Of a stretch of 64,000 nucleotides of DNA, positions 19,324-27,510 are shown in pieces; position 1 is the stretch's first letter, and every line of letters begins with the position of its first letter. Position numbers and translations under genes: made by a program. Below the pieces are notes generated by a model. The model had not been told where the DNA came from and made no database searches. It saw only the letters and a list, made by a program, of their open reading frames with translations. The stretch spans positions 1-64,000 of the forward strand of contig CADCCZ010000003.1 of assembly GCA_902800045.1 (NCBI GenBank). Direction: 5' to 3'. The stretch comes from an uncultured Bacteroidia bacterium. Its GTDB lineage: Bacteria; Bacteroidota; Bacteroidia; Bacteroidales; ML635J-15.

Positions 19324-20502
19324 CTATTTAAAACAGAATCCATTAGGGATTATACCAACGGTAAATTTATCAATTTGCTCACCAGTTGCATTCAGCCTAT
19401 AAACCACTCCCGACTGCATATAGTCAACCGCATCGGCCACATACACATCCGAATTTACCGGATCGACACCAAGTCCGTAATAAGTGCGACCACCTGGATT
19501 ACTAAAGAAAACGTCGCCTGCTATATTGTCAGAATCAACCTGGAACCTGTAAATATGGTTGTTGCAGTAATAAATTGTATCTCCAGTGGCATTAATGGTG
19601 ATTTCGGATGGATAATCGCCTACTGAGAACTCAAAAGTACGCTCAACACGTTGCGTTGCGGCGTCTATTTTCACAAGTCCAGGCGTACCGCTGTATTCAG
19701 AACCTTGGTAACCGCCGTCGCACAAAACCCAAATCTTGCCGTTACAGTCAATAACCATTCGGTGAGGCTGTTTCAGCACATCTATCTGCGACACAAGTTC
19801 GTCGGTAGTAGCATTTACAACAAGAATCTTATCGTCGTACGACCAGCTGTTTACAAAAACATAGTCCCCATGCACAATCATCTGTTCCGACGAATGACGG
19901 TAATATTCGCCACTTCCATCGTCAATGTTTATTGTCTTGTCTACCATGCAAGTCATCGGATTTACAACATATATGCTACGCGAATACATATCGGAAACAT
20001 AGGCCTTCGTCGGCGACACAAAGCACATATATCTTGGCGAAGTCAACCCTGTGATTTTGTTTACATACGTGAATGTATTCTTATTGATGGCATATATTTT
20101 TCCACTGTTGTTTATGACCAAATAGGCAAGCGAATCGTATATAGTAACGCTCTGCAGCACATCGCCCAGTGGGATTCCGTTGGCCCGCAGGAAGACTTGA
20201 TTTTCGACTTCGCGTTTATTCTGGTCGTAATACGAAAGAGATGCGTTACCATACATGAAATTGCCCTCACAAGGGATAAAAACCCCATAATTTCGAACGA
20301 CTCCACCTGTCGTGTCAACATCATGCGATGTATCGAATGCCGTAATAGGTGCCATGTCGTCCTTCATGCAGGAGGAGAAGAAAATGAGGAAAATGATGAT
20401 AAATAATGGACAATGGGCAATGGATAATGGACAATTTGTGGCGACGTGGCGTGCCGCGTCGCCACAATTGTTCGATTTTATATTTTTCCAAAACATCATC
20501 AT
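19324..20502 (-). CDS. btuG: BtuG-like YncE/DUF5074 beta-propeller lipoprotein (B12 capture)
   Basis: 392 residues. Past the lipoprotein signal (lipobox FFSSC) the protein is a seven-bladed-propeller type YncE/DUF5074 sequence with repeated strands (YVVNPMTCMVDKTINID, ILVVNATTDELVSQIDV, GLVKIDAATQRVERTFEF, VDPVNSDVYVADAVDY). In Bacteroides, BtuG of this class sits on the BtuB receptor at the cell surface and captures cobalamin. The ATG overlaps the btuB stop by 4 nt, so it is translationally coupled, and it is the last gene of the riboswitch-led operon. Odd point: between the basic start (MMMFWKNIK) and the hydrophobic core the signal peptide carries about 25 extra residues encoded by a palindromic repeat (20436-20467 and flank). 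Symbol assigned from context. Confidence 0.8.
   Translation of the reverse strand: MMMFWKNIKSNNCGDAARHVATNCPLSIAHCPLFIIIFLIFFSSCMKDDMAPITAFDTSHDVDTTGGVVRNYGVFIPCEGNFMYGNASLSYYDQNKREVENQVFLRANGIPLGDVLQSVTIYDSLAYLVINNSGKIYAINKNTFTYVNKITGLTSPRYMCFVSPTKAYVSDMYSRSIYVVNPMTCMVDKTINIDDGSGEYYRHSSEQMIVHGDYVFVNSWSYDDKILVVNATTDELVSQIDVLKQPHRMVIDCNGKIWVLCDGGYQGSEYSGTPGLVKIDAATQRVERTFEFSVGDYPSEITINATGDTIYYCNNHIYRFQVDSDNIAGDVFFSNPGGRTYYGLGVDPVNSDVYVADAVDYMQSGVVYRLNATGEQIDKFTVGIIPNGFCFK
20436..20467. repeat. REP-like palindrome inside the btuG signal-peptide region
   Basis: TGTGGCGACG (20437-20446) and CGTCGCCACA (20457-20466) form a perfect stem, continued inside by GGC/GCC. It is flanked at 20406-20435 by imperfect copies of AATGGACAATGG. 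It resembles extragenic palindromes but lies in frame within a coding region. Confidence 0.8.
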
Positions 20503-22499
20503 CTATAACTAACGCTAATTTGGAATGCAAAATTAATTCTTGGCATCGGTTGCCACAATACCGAACGGTAAGATTCGTTAAACAAATTGTTTATCTTGAA
20601 ATTCAAATCGATGGCAAAATCGGAAATCACAAATTCTTTGCCCAATCCGATGTCGCTCATAAAATACGGATAAATCGACACCAGCACACCTGTTTCCTCT
20701 GCCGAGGTGGTAAACCTTTCGCTGAAATAATTCCACTGGTAGAAGAAATAAAAACCGTATGCCGAAATCCGTCCGAAAATATTTGCTGAATGCAACGGGA
20801 TATATGCCAACTGCTTGCCTATGGACATATCGTTTTCGCTACGCGGAGTCGAAAGGTTTGTCGAATGCGTGTAGGCATAGTTTGCCGTCAGCGAAATCAG
20901 GCACGAATCGTGAAATTCGAACGATGTGTTCAATTTTGCATCGGCGCCGTAGGCGACGACCTTTTCTAGATTTATCGGCTGCCAGTAACCGCGGTTCGTC
21001 GGGCACCACATTATCCAGTTTTTCACATGGCTGTAGTTTGCGCCAGCCTCCGCCGAAATCGAGAATTTGCCGTTCAGACTGTTGTATTTCTTGCCAAACG
21101 AAATATCTGCCACATACGCTGTTTCGGGGACAAGGTCGGGATTTCCGCCCGGCACATAAAACAAATCGTTGAGCGTCGGCACCGAATAGTTTTTCGACAG
21201 CGAAGAGCGCACAAACCAGCGATGGCGGAAATTGTACTCAAGGAAAAGCGATGGCAAGAACGGGCAAACGCTCTTATCATAAAATTCCTGCCTCAATGTA
21301 ACACCGCAGCGGAACCGTTTGAAAGGCTCGCCAAATAGAGAAACCAGAGCGCCATAGTCGTGGCGAATGGTATCGTAGCCATTTTGTAAAACAGCATCGT
21401 TTGATGCCACAGTATGGAAATTATATTTCAGACGCGCCGACAATTCGAGGCGGTCGTTGAAAGCGTAAGAATAATTTGCTGTAGTGTAAAGCGAATTGGC
21501 CTTAGTGTCGGAATCGATGACCTTGTAGAAGCCAACACCGCTTATATAGCTTTGCGACATATAGTTTTGCAACTGGAAATTGTCGCCGACAGAAATGTCA
21601 AGTTTCGACTTTTCGGTGTAGAACCTGTACGACAGCGACGACACAAAGCTATTGCCGTCCTGACGGTTCTTGTTGTTGAGCAAACCGCTTTCGTTGGTGG
21701 TAAGCCCCGGCACGCCGCGGTCGTAGTTCTGCCACCAGAACTTTAGCGACAGGAACGACCTTTCGGTGGTGCGGAAATACAATTCCTGAATTGCACCCAT
21801 CATACGGTAGTCGGCATTTTCGCGTTTCTGCACGCCACCACCAGCAATGTCGCTATTCTTGAACTTGAAATCGTTGCGCGAACGAGTATCGTAGAACTTA
21901 GTAACCGACTGGAATTTTTCGGTTCCGGCACGCACCTGAGCCATATTGTCGAAAGTATGGAAACTTGCCACCGACGATACAATCTTTGCCGACACACCTC
22001 GGTCCCACATCGGACGGGTATTTATCTCTACTACACCACCGATTGCCGTTTCTGACTTCTGCATCGAAGCAGAACCACAGAAAACGTTCACCTCGTCGGC
22101 AATCGACATAGGCACAAGCGACATGTCAACCATACCCAGCATAGGCGAACTGAGGCTTACATTATTCCACGAAACCTTTGTGTGTGAAGCAGTTGTCCCA
22201 CGAAACGAAGCCGTCGAAAGTGAACCTCGTCCGTATGTTTTCACAAATACCGAAGTATTTTCCGACAGCACTTCCGACAGCGAACTCAACTCCTTGACCT
22301 TTAGGATCATCTTGTCGAGTTTTACAACCGAAGTGCCTGTTTCAAGCATTTCGCGGTGCTCGATAATTTCAACATCGGGCAAAGTAACCGTGTCGGATTG
22401 AGAAAAAGCCAATGAAGAGGACAAAATAAACAGCAAAAGGAAGATAAGTTTTACCTTTTCTTCCTTCATACTAAGAATCTGTTTAATTAGTCCTATCAT
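20499..22499 (-). CDS. btuB: BtuB-like TonB-dependent cobalamin receptor
   Basis: 666 residues: signal peptide (core LIFLLLFILSSSLAFSQ), plug domain (LSEVLSENTSVFVKTYGRGSL, SFRGTTASHTKVSWNNV, GSASMQKSETAIGGVVEINT), then a 22-strand type barrel ending SVSYR. Predicted job: TonB-driven passage of B12 and related corrinoids across the outer membrane. The annotated ATG at 22499 puts MIGLIKQILS in front; an internal ATG ten codons later (MKEEKVK) gives a more usual signal. It overlaps the genes on both sides by 4 nt, so it is expressed as part of the riboswitch operon. The link to cobalamin rests on the riboswitch and neighbours; the barrel alone does not prove substrate. Confidence 0.88.
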   Translation of the reverse strand: MIGLIKQILSMKEEKVKLIFLLLFILSSSLAFSQSDTVTLPDVEIIEHREMLETGTSVVKLDKMILKVKELSSLSEVLSENTSVFVKTYGRGSLSTASFRGTTASHTKVSWNNVSLSSPMLGMVDMSLVPMSIADEVNVFCGSASMQKSETAIGGVVEINTRPMWDRGVSAKIVSSVASFHTFDNMAQVRAGTEKFQSVTKFYDTRSRNDFKFKNSDIAGGGVQKRENADYRMMGAIQELYFRTTERSFLSLKFWWQNYDRGVPGLTTNESGLLNNKNRQDGNSFVSSLSYRFYTEKSKLDISVGDNFQLQNYMSQSYISGVGFYKVIDSDTKANSLYTTANYSYAFNDRLELSARLKYNFHTVASNDAVLQNGYDTIRHDYGALVSLFGEPFKRFRCGVTLRQEFYDKSVCPFLPSLFLEYNFRHRWFVRSSLSKNYSVPTLNDLFYVPGGNPDLVPETAYVADISFGKKYNSLNGKFSISAEAGANYSHVKNWIMWCPTNRGYWQPINLEKVVAYGADAKLNTSFEFHDSCLISLTANYAYTHSTNLSTPRSENDMSIGKQLAYIPLHSANIFGRISAYGFYFFYQWNYFSERFTTSAEETGVLVSIYPYFMSDIGLGKEFVISDFAIDLNFKINNLFNESYRSVLWQPMPRINFAFQISVSYR

Positions 22500-23503
22500 T
22501 GCATAATTTCAATCTTTTTTACTACGCGGCAGTCGTCAAACACAAAAGCCACGAAATATATTCCAGACTCAATATCTGAAATATCCATTGCAAAGGAAGT
22601 GCTTTTTTCTGAATTGCACAACACCTTCTGCCCCATCAAATTATATATTTCAACCGAAAAATCCCTATCCGACGACAAATTTACAAAGCCGCTTGTTGGA
22701 TTCGGGTAAACGTCAAACGTTGCAAACACATTGCTTTCGACCGAATTAAGCGAATGAATAACACCGACTGCATCAAGGTCGAACCCGCAAGAATGGAAAG
22801 GTGTCGGATACGGGTCGTTGATTATATTGCCTTCAGAATCGTAAGTCCCATATTGTGGGTCTATAGAACCGACAACATCAATCAGCCTAATGTGAGTAAT
22901 ATTGTTTACATCGAGGTTTGGTTCGTTGGCAAGTTCTTCCAAGTCGAACGGATAACCATAGAAAACAGGGAAAACGCCAGCGAAATTAGTAAGCAGATTT
23001 GCATTTTCGTAGCCGAATGTTCCTACTTGTTCGGTTGTCTGAACATGCGACACTGCTGGGAAACGGACAAAATCCTCGCCATTGCTGCTAACTTCCACAA
23101 ACGCAAGTTCGTAGAAAACAATGGAATCCTGGTCAGGCACAGCATCGGGAATCAATGCGTTCTCGAAAACTGCGAAATCATATCCAGCACCATTTACAAT
23201 AGGGCTATCAAACTGCAAAGTTATGCTTCCACCATCGCCAAGGCTTATGAACTGTCCATTTGCCTTTCCTAGACAATTTGAAATGGTTCCGTAAAACGCA
23301 TGATTTGACGTTACACCAGAAAAATTGTCGGTATACGTGAATGTGGTGTCCGAAATCTTAACATAACCACGTACTATTTCGGCCGAAGTCGCCCATCCTA
23401 TAAAAGCAGAAGAATCCTTATGCATGGCAATTGGATTCGAAAGCTGCTGAGCAGAAACTGCGACCGAGAGTACGATAAAAAATGAGAATAAAAAATGTTT
23501 CAT
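22496..23503 (-). CDS. T9SS-sorted surface protein of the B12 uptake operon
   Basis: 335 residues with signal peptide (MKHFLFSFFIVLSVAVSAQQ). The domain (GWATSAEIVRGYV, NGAGYDFAVFENAL, YELAFVEVSSNGEDFVRFP, HSCGFDLDAVGVIHSL) is typical of Bacteroidota cell-surface proteins encoded beside BtuB receptors. It ends with a T9SS tail (VYPNPTSGFVNL...VKKIEIMQ). The FDLDAVG motif recalls calcium- or ligand-binding loops, but that is only suggestive. Stop overlaps the btuB start by 4 nt. Role inferred: accessory corrinoid-binding or receptor-assembly factor on the cell surface. Confidence 0.8.
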   Translation of the reverse strand: MKHFLFSFFIVLSVAVSAQQLSNPIAMHKDSSAFIGWATSAEIVRGYVKISDTTFTYTDNFSGVTSNHAFYGTISNCLGKANGQFISLGDGGSITLQFDSPIVNGAGYDFAVFENALIPDAVPDQDSIVFYELAFVEVSSNGEDFVRFPAVSHVQTTEQVGTFGYENANLLTNFAGVFPVFYGYPFDLEELANEPNLDVNNITHIRLIDVVGSIDPQYGTYDSEGNIINDPYPTPFHSCGFDLDAVGVIHSLNSVESNVFATFDVYPNPTSGFVNLSSDRDFSVEIYNLMGQKVLCNSEKSTSFAMDISDIESGIYFVAFVFDDCRVVKKIEIMQ

Positions 23504-23519
23504 ATCTATTGCATTTTGA

Positions 23520-23556
23520 TTTTATGTGGCGGACATTTCTGCCCGCCACCATAAAA
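23520..23556. repeat. Intercistronic GTGGCGG hairpin in B12 operon
   Basis: TTTTATGTGGCGG pairs with CCGCCACCATAAAA, leaving one bulged base. It lies between the DUF4465 gene and the next gene. It may protect the 3' end of an upstream mRNA piece or partly terminate. It shares the GTGGCG core with the palindrome at 20436. Confidence 0.7.
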
Positions 23557-23571
23557 CCTTCTGTACAAACA

Positions 23572-25170
23572 TTACCTATTATTAATAATCTTGCAAACTA
23601 CCATGCCCTTTTCGGTGCGAGCCGAAACGATGTACATTCCGTTTACACCATCAAAAGGCATCGAAACATTATTGTCGTTTACCGAAACATTCTTTACAAG
23701 GCGACCTGTCATATCGTAAACATAAACATCATTTATGCGGCTTTCGCAGCTGAGGTTAAGCATACCTGCAGCATCGAAATATGCATCGATTGAAAGCGAT
23801 TCAGCAATATTATTGTTAACGTAAACAGGACCTGGATTCGGTGCGCCAAAGTTATCCATGCAGAAGTAAAGAGGAGTATTCAACCCCCAACCGCCTGCAG
23901 TATCGTTTCCAATACCCTCAAAATACAAGCTGTCGGCATTTTCAATCCATGAAAGATCAACGTATGTCCAGTCGTCCATCATATACGAGTGACCTTCGGT
24001 GAAATCAGCCATCATAATTTCCCGTTCAGCAACCAAAGTGCCGTTTGAATATGCAGAAGCTTTCAAGCCGAAATAGAACTGTTGTGTTGCAAAATAATAT
24101 TCAGAACCCGTTCCTACTACATATTTTTTCAAAAGTACAGGCATGCAGAAATATGCACCACGGTTATCGAAAGAACCAGAATGGTCCCTGTCAATCTTAA
24201 TACCAGTGGTATTGTAGAAACCAATATAAGCGGTAACATAATTGTCAGAATTATCAACGCCGTGTCCTACACAACTTGACAGATTATTATAGGAACTTGT
24301 TTCTGTATCAGTTTCGTTGGTATAAACAAAACCTTCCCAGTACGGAGAACCCCAGTCTTCATCATAATGAGTGTAAAGGCTCAAATATGAACTTGTGAAA
24401 TGATCAACATCTTCAGTTCCCATCCAATGAGAATTAGGTGCGAGAGTCAGCTCTTCAAAATCAACGATTTCTGTGTAATTTATATAGTTGGGATCCTGTG
24501 CGCCGAAATCGTCCATGCTAAAATAATAAGGTGTCGCACCGTCATCAGTAACCGCTTCAAAATACAGGCTGTCTGCGCCCTCAATCCATGAGAGGTCAAC
24601 GTATGTCCAGTCATCCATCTTGTAGGTTCTACCTTCGCGGAAGTCAGCCATAACAATTAGACGATTATCAACTTCAGTTCCCTCTGCATAAGCAGTAACC
24701 TTTACTGAAAAATATGATTCGTGCTCTGCAAAATGTGCATTTTCATCGTCAACATACTTGGAAACGTATGTAGGCAAGCAGAAGTATGCGCCACGATTTT
24801 CGAAACTGCCAGAATTTTCAGTATCAATTTTTATAGCAGATTTATTATACCAACCCATATAACAGGTTACATAATATTCAGAATTAGCATTTCCGTGTCC
24901 TGCTACAGCTGAATTATTGGTATAAGAATAAGTTTCGGAATCGGTTCCGTTAGTGTATGCGAAACCTTCCCAGTAGTTCCACTCCGAAATGTTAATGTTG
25001 TATAATGTCAAATAAGAACTGGTAAAGCTGCTTCCGTCCCCATCTTCAGGTCCCGGAACGCCAGTCCATGCAGAATTAGGAGCAAGCTCCAACTCCTCGA
25101 AATCAACAACTTGCGAAAAGCAAGAAAAAGCGCACATAAGTGCTGCGACCATTAGTACAATTTTTTTCAT
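23572..25170 (-). CDS. Tandem DUF4465 (BtuH-like) protein with T9SS tail
   Basis: 532 residues from the ATG at 25170, chosen because MKKIVLMVAALMCAFSCFSQ is a proper signal peptide; the frame is open to 25221 but adds an unlikely extension. Two DUF4465 domains follow in tandem: each starts VDFEELxLAPNSxW and carries SSYLxLY, WEGFxYTN, GHGxxNSxxYVT, and YMDDWTYVDLSWIExADSLYFE. A T9SS tail ends the protein (LSIDAYFDAAGMLNLSC...MVVCKIINNR). In gut Bacteroides a DUF4465-type surface protein (BtuH, to my recollection) binds corrinoids, so each domain may bind one ligand. It is the first gene after the cobalamin riboswitch and is thus B12-repressed. Confidence 0.85.
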   Translation of the reverse strand: MKKIVLMVAALMCAFSCFSQVVDFEELELAPNSAWTGVPGPEDGDGSSFTSSYLTLYNINISEWNYWEGFAYTNGTDSETYSYTNNSAVAGHGNANSEYYVTCYMGWYNKSAIKIDTENSGSFENRGAYFCLPTYVSKYVDDENAHFAEHESYFSVKVTAYAEGTEVDNRLIVMADFREGRTYKMDDWTYVDLSWIEGADSLYFEAVTDDGATPYYFSMDDFGAQDPNYINYTEIVDFEELTLAPNSHWMGTEDVDHFTSSYLSLYTHYDEDWGSPYWEGFVYTNETDTETSSYNNLSSCVGHGVDNSDNYVTAYIGFYNTTGIKIDRDHSGSFDNRGAYFCMPVLLKKYVVGTGSEYYFATQQFYFGLKASAYSNGTLVAEREIMMADFTEGHSYMMDDWTYVDLSWIENADSLYFEGIGNDTAGGWGLNTPLYFCMDNFGAPNPGPVYVNNNIAESLSIDAYFDAAGMLNLSCESRINDVYVYDMTGRLVKNVSVNDNNVSMPFDGVNGMYIVSARTEKGMVVCKIINNR

Positions 25171-25264
25171 ACTTATGTAAATTAAAAAATTAATAAATAC
25201 AAAAGAACATTTGACCGCCAAAACTCATAGTCACGGGAAAATATAAAGTATTTATATGTCAGGC

Positions 25265-25440
25265 TCTATCTCCCGAAAGCCATTTATTTTGACTACAAAG
25301 GGCAGGTCTTCTGACTCGTTCCGAAATGCGCGTCTTCCCATAACCATGAGGATTACAGTGACATATTGCGCAATCCATAAAAGGAACATACAGCAGCGGG
25401 TACTGTGCGTGAATCTCACACGCTTCCCTTAACCTTTTGC
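25265..25440 (-). promoter_or_regulatory. Cobalamin (AdoCbl/B12) riboswitch
   Basis: The minus strand shows the family's conserved blocks in order: GGGAAGCGTGTGAGATTCAC, ACAGTACCCGCTGCTGT, GTCACTGTAATCC, TTATGGGAAGACG, and the B12 box CGAGTCAGAAGACCTGCC (25301-25318). It starts right after a promoter and ends about 95 nt before the DUF4465 start codon. Expected behaviour: when coenzyme B12 binds, expression of the four-gene uptake operon falls. Confidence 0.95.
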
Positions 25441-25444
25441 GCCG

Positions 25445-25452
25445 CAAAAATA
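25445..25452 (-). promoter_or_regulatory. -7 promoter box for the riboswitch operon
   Basis: Minus strand TATTTTTG fits TAnnTTTG; the predicted start near 25438 places the riboswitch at the very 5' end of the transcript. Confidence 0.7.
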
Positions 25453-25582
25453 GTAAAATTATTTCGCACAGCAAATCATAATTTCGATGTTTTTCAACAC
25501 ACAATATGAATAAATCAGAATCACTCACATTCTAAATTCAACTAAATCGTAAATCGTCATTCGAAAATCGTAAATATAATTG

Positions 25583-25590
25583 TATTTTTG
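25583..25590 (+). promoter_or_regulatory. -7 promoter box for the 50-residue gene
   Basis: TATTTTTG fits TAnnTTTG, 20 nt before the ATG at 25611. Confidence 0.65.
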
Positions 25591-25610
25591 CAACCCGAAA
25601 ACAACGCAGT

Positions 25611-25763
25611 ATGGACAAGAACACAAAGAACTCAAAATACAAGTTCGACTACGACGAAGTAGCCGGCATTATCCACGTAACAAACCTTGAAACTGGCGAA
25701 GAGTACGACCTCCTGAAAGAAGACACAGGCTGGTACGACCCAGATTACGAATTCAGCGTATAA
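25611..25763 (+). CDS. Small acidic hypothetical protein (50 aa)
   Basis: The frame encodes MDKNTKNSKYKFDYDEVAG... and ends WYDPDYEFSV. It is acidic, with no signal peptide or membrane segment; YDEVAGIIHVTNLETGEEY looks like two short beta strands. It is supported by a perfect -7 box just upstream and a perfect intrinsic terminator 8 nt after the stop, so it is a stand-alone transcript of about 200 nt. Family not recognised. It lies between the B12 operon and the integrase and may be the last chromosomal gene before the island. Confidence 0.75.
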   Translation: MDKNTKNSKYKFDYDEVAGIIHVTNLETGEEYDLLKEDTGWYDPDYEFSV

Positions 25764-25770
25764 AACAAAA

Positions 25771-25797
25771 AAAACTCATCGAAATTCGATGAGTTTT
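25771..25797 (+). terminator. Intrinsic terminator of the 50-residue gene
   Basis: AAAACTCATCGAA pairs perfectly with TTCGATGAGTTTT (13 bp, loop of one base). Confidence 0.85.
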
Positions 25798-25966
25798 CGT
25801 AGCCCGACCGGGAATACATAATTGTTATACAAACCAAACCGCATTTTACATAACTATTTGATTTGCAACACTTTTACTCTCTATATCATTGCAAAATATT
25901 ATACCAATTTTCGATTATTTTCAATTCGGTGGTGCGATGGTGGTGCGATATTTCAATATATTTTAT

Positions 25967-25974
25967 TATATTTG
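25967..25974 (+). promoter_or_regulatory. -7 promoter box for the integrase
   Basis: TATATTTG fits TAnnTTTG, 22 nt before the ATG at 25997. The remaining gap (25801-25966) has a duplicated GGTGGTGCGATGGTGGTGCGATA word but no other recognised element; an attachment site may lie here but was not identified. Confidence 0.65.
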
Positions 25975-25996
25975 CACTGATATTAACTCATTGATT

Positions 25997-27370
25997 ATGG
26001 CAAAAATAACTCTTTATGTTAGATCCAGTCAGAATACTGGTGTTATCAATCTAAGATTTAGATTGAGGGATGGTCGCGCCACCCAATTTTTTCATCCTTC
26101 GAATATCGAAGCAGATGTTAATGACTTAAAAAAGTTGACACCGGAAGGCAAACCCAAGCCTGGTGTCAGAGTTTACAACAAAGAATTAGTCAGCAAGATA
26201 GAAGCCGAGTCGAAGTTGATGCTTGACGCATACAATGGAATTTTGGAGGACAATCTTGTTCCAAACATCGACCTCATCGAAGAAAGGATAATCGCGATAA
26301 AGAATCCTGTCAAGAAAGTTCGTCAAAAGGAACTTACATTGTTGGAGCGCTTCACGAAGTACATCGATGAAGCTGTTAACCTCAACATCATCCAGGAATC
26401 AAGGCAAAAGAAGTATAAAACTTTATATGCTGATTTGGAAAGGTTTCTTACGATTTATGGCAAAATTGAGTATGTCGCTACTGAGTTTACGCCCGATGAT
26501 GTTCTGGCGTTCAAGTCCTTTCTTGCCGATGAATACTTGCTTGTGCCTAAACACAAAAGGATTTATGCAGCTTTGCCGGCAAATGTTGTCCCTAAACAAA
26601 GGCGCAATCAAAATACCGTGGCAACCATGCTTAAGGCATTCAAAGCCGCATATACTGGTTTTGGTATTGATTACAACCCTTTCGACAAGATGCCGAAAAA
26701 GTATAAATCCGCTTTGTTACGTGAGCAATACGAGGAACCTGTTTGTCTGATGCGTGATGAATTTTTCAAGGTTCTTAATACGGATGTCCCTGAAGCGTTG
26801 CAGGAAACAAAAGATGCATTTGTCTTGCAATGTGCTTTTGGTGCTCGGGTAAGCGATTTCTCCGCTCTATCGATGGCCAATGTTGCTGTTGATGATAGTG
26901 GCATCCCATACATCCACTATCTACCGCAAAAGACTGAGCGTACCAACACGCGCCACATCGAGACCGTTACACCTATTATAAAATATGCTTTGGAAATAAT
27001 CAAGCGCAAGCATTTTGACTTTCACATTCTCAACTATGTATCCGGGAAAGATGGCTACAATGTTAAGATTCGCAGATTACTCAAGTTCTGTGGCATTGAC
27101 CGTCCGGTGAAAGTACTCGATGAAGTCTCTGGCAACATTGTAGAGGTTCCGCTTTACGAAGCCGGAAGTTCAAAGTTATGCCGCAAAACTCATGTCAACA
27201 TTATGAATGAAATTCAAATTGACAGGTATGCTGCAGGGTTGCACGCCGCAGGAAGTCAAGCTGTTGAAAGATATATCAGCAACACACTCACACAACATTT
27301 CATTTTGATGTGTGCAGCCTTCAATCAGCCACTTTACAAGGTTGACAAGAATTTGAATGTTATCGAATAG
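25997..27370 (+). CDS. Tyrosine recombinase / integrase of an integrative element
   Basis: 457 residues from the ATG at 25997, chosen for the -7 box 22 nt upstream; the open frame reaches 25889 but without a better start. Layout: N-terminal arm-type domain (ITLYVRSSQNTGVINLRFRLRDG), SAM-like core-binding domain (about 110-235), catalytic domain from about 245. Visible catalytic positions: R284 (GARVSDF), K312, R396 (LCRKTH), H417 (GLHAAGS) and nucleophile Y426 (VERYISN). The usual H of the HxxR box is K393 here, a tolerated substitution in some relatives. Role: site-specific integration and excision of the element carrying the following island. Convergent with the helicase gene and closed by a strong terminator. 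Confidence 0.9.
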   Translation: MAKITLYVRSSQNTGVINLRFRLRDGRATQFFHPSNIEADVNDLKKLTPEGKPKPGVRVYNKELVSKIEAESKLMLDAYNGILEDNLVPNIDLIEERIIAIKNPVKKVRQKELTLLERFTKYIDEAVNLNIIQESRQKKYKTLYADLERFLTIYGKIEYVATEFTPDDVLAFKSFLADEYLLVPKHKRIYAALPANVVPKQRRNQNTVATMLKAFKAAYTGFGIDYNPFDKMPKKYKSALLREQYEEPVCLMRDEFFKVLNTDVPEALQETKDAFVLQCAFGARVSDFSALSMANVAVDDSGIPYIHYLPQKTERTNTRHIETVTPIIKYALEIIKRKHFDFHILNYVSGKDGYNVKIRRLLKFCGIDRPVKVLDEVSGNIVEVPLYEAGSSKLCRKTHVNIMNEIQIDRYAAGLHAAGSQAVERYISNTLTQHFILMCAAFNQPLYKVDKNLNVIE

Positions 27371-27404
27371 CCAAAGGGTGGAGAAATCCACCTTTTGGCT
27401 ATTC
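27365..27404 (+). terminator. Strong intrinsic terminator after the integrase
   Basis: GAATAGCCAAAGGGTGGA, loop GAAA, then TCCACCTTTTGGCTATTC: an 18-bp stem with one G-T pair that includes the integrase stop codon. Confidence 0.9.
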
Positions 27405-27510
27405 ATTTTAATCCGTCAATCCTATTACCCACCATAAAATTGTACATTATATTTTCTTGTCATTACTTAAAATAGGCAATATTACAATAAATACACCAAT
27501 ACCATACTTC

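Noticed and set aside
25801..25830. tRNA 3' end or att core next to the integrase
   Set aside because: A GCCCGACCGGGAATAC-like word is present but no tRNA can be folded around it and no second copy was found in the window.
25889..25996. Upstream extension of the integrase to 25889
   Set aside because: The extension precedes a perfect promoter box at 25967-25974 and has no family-like sequence.
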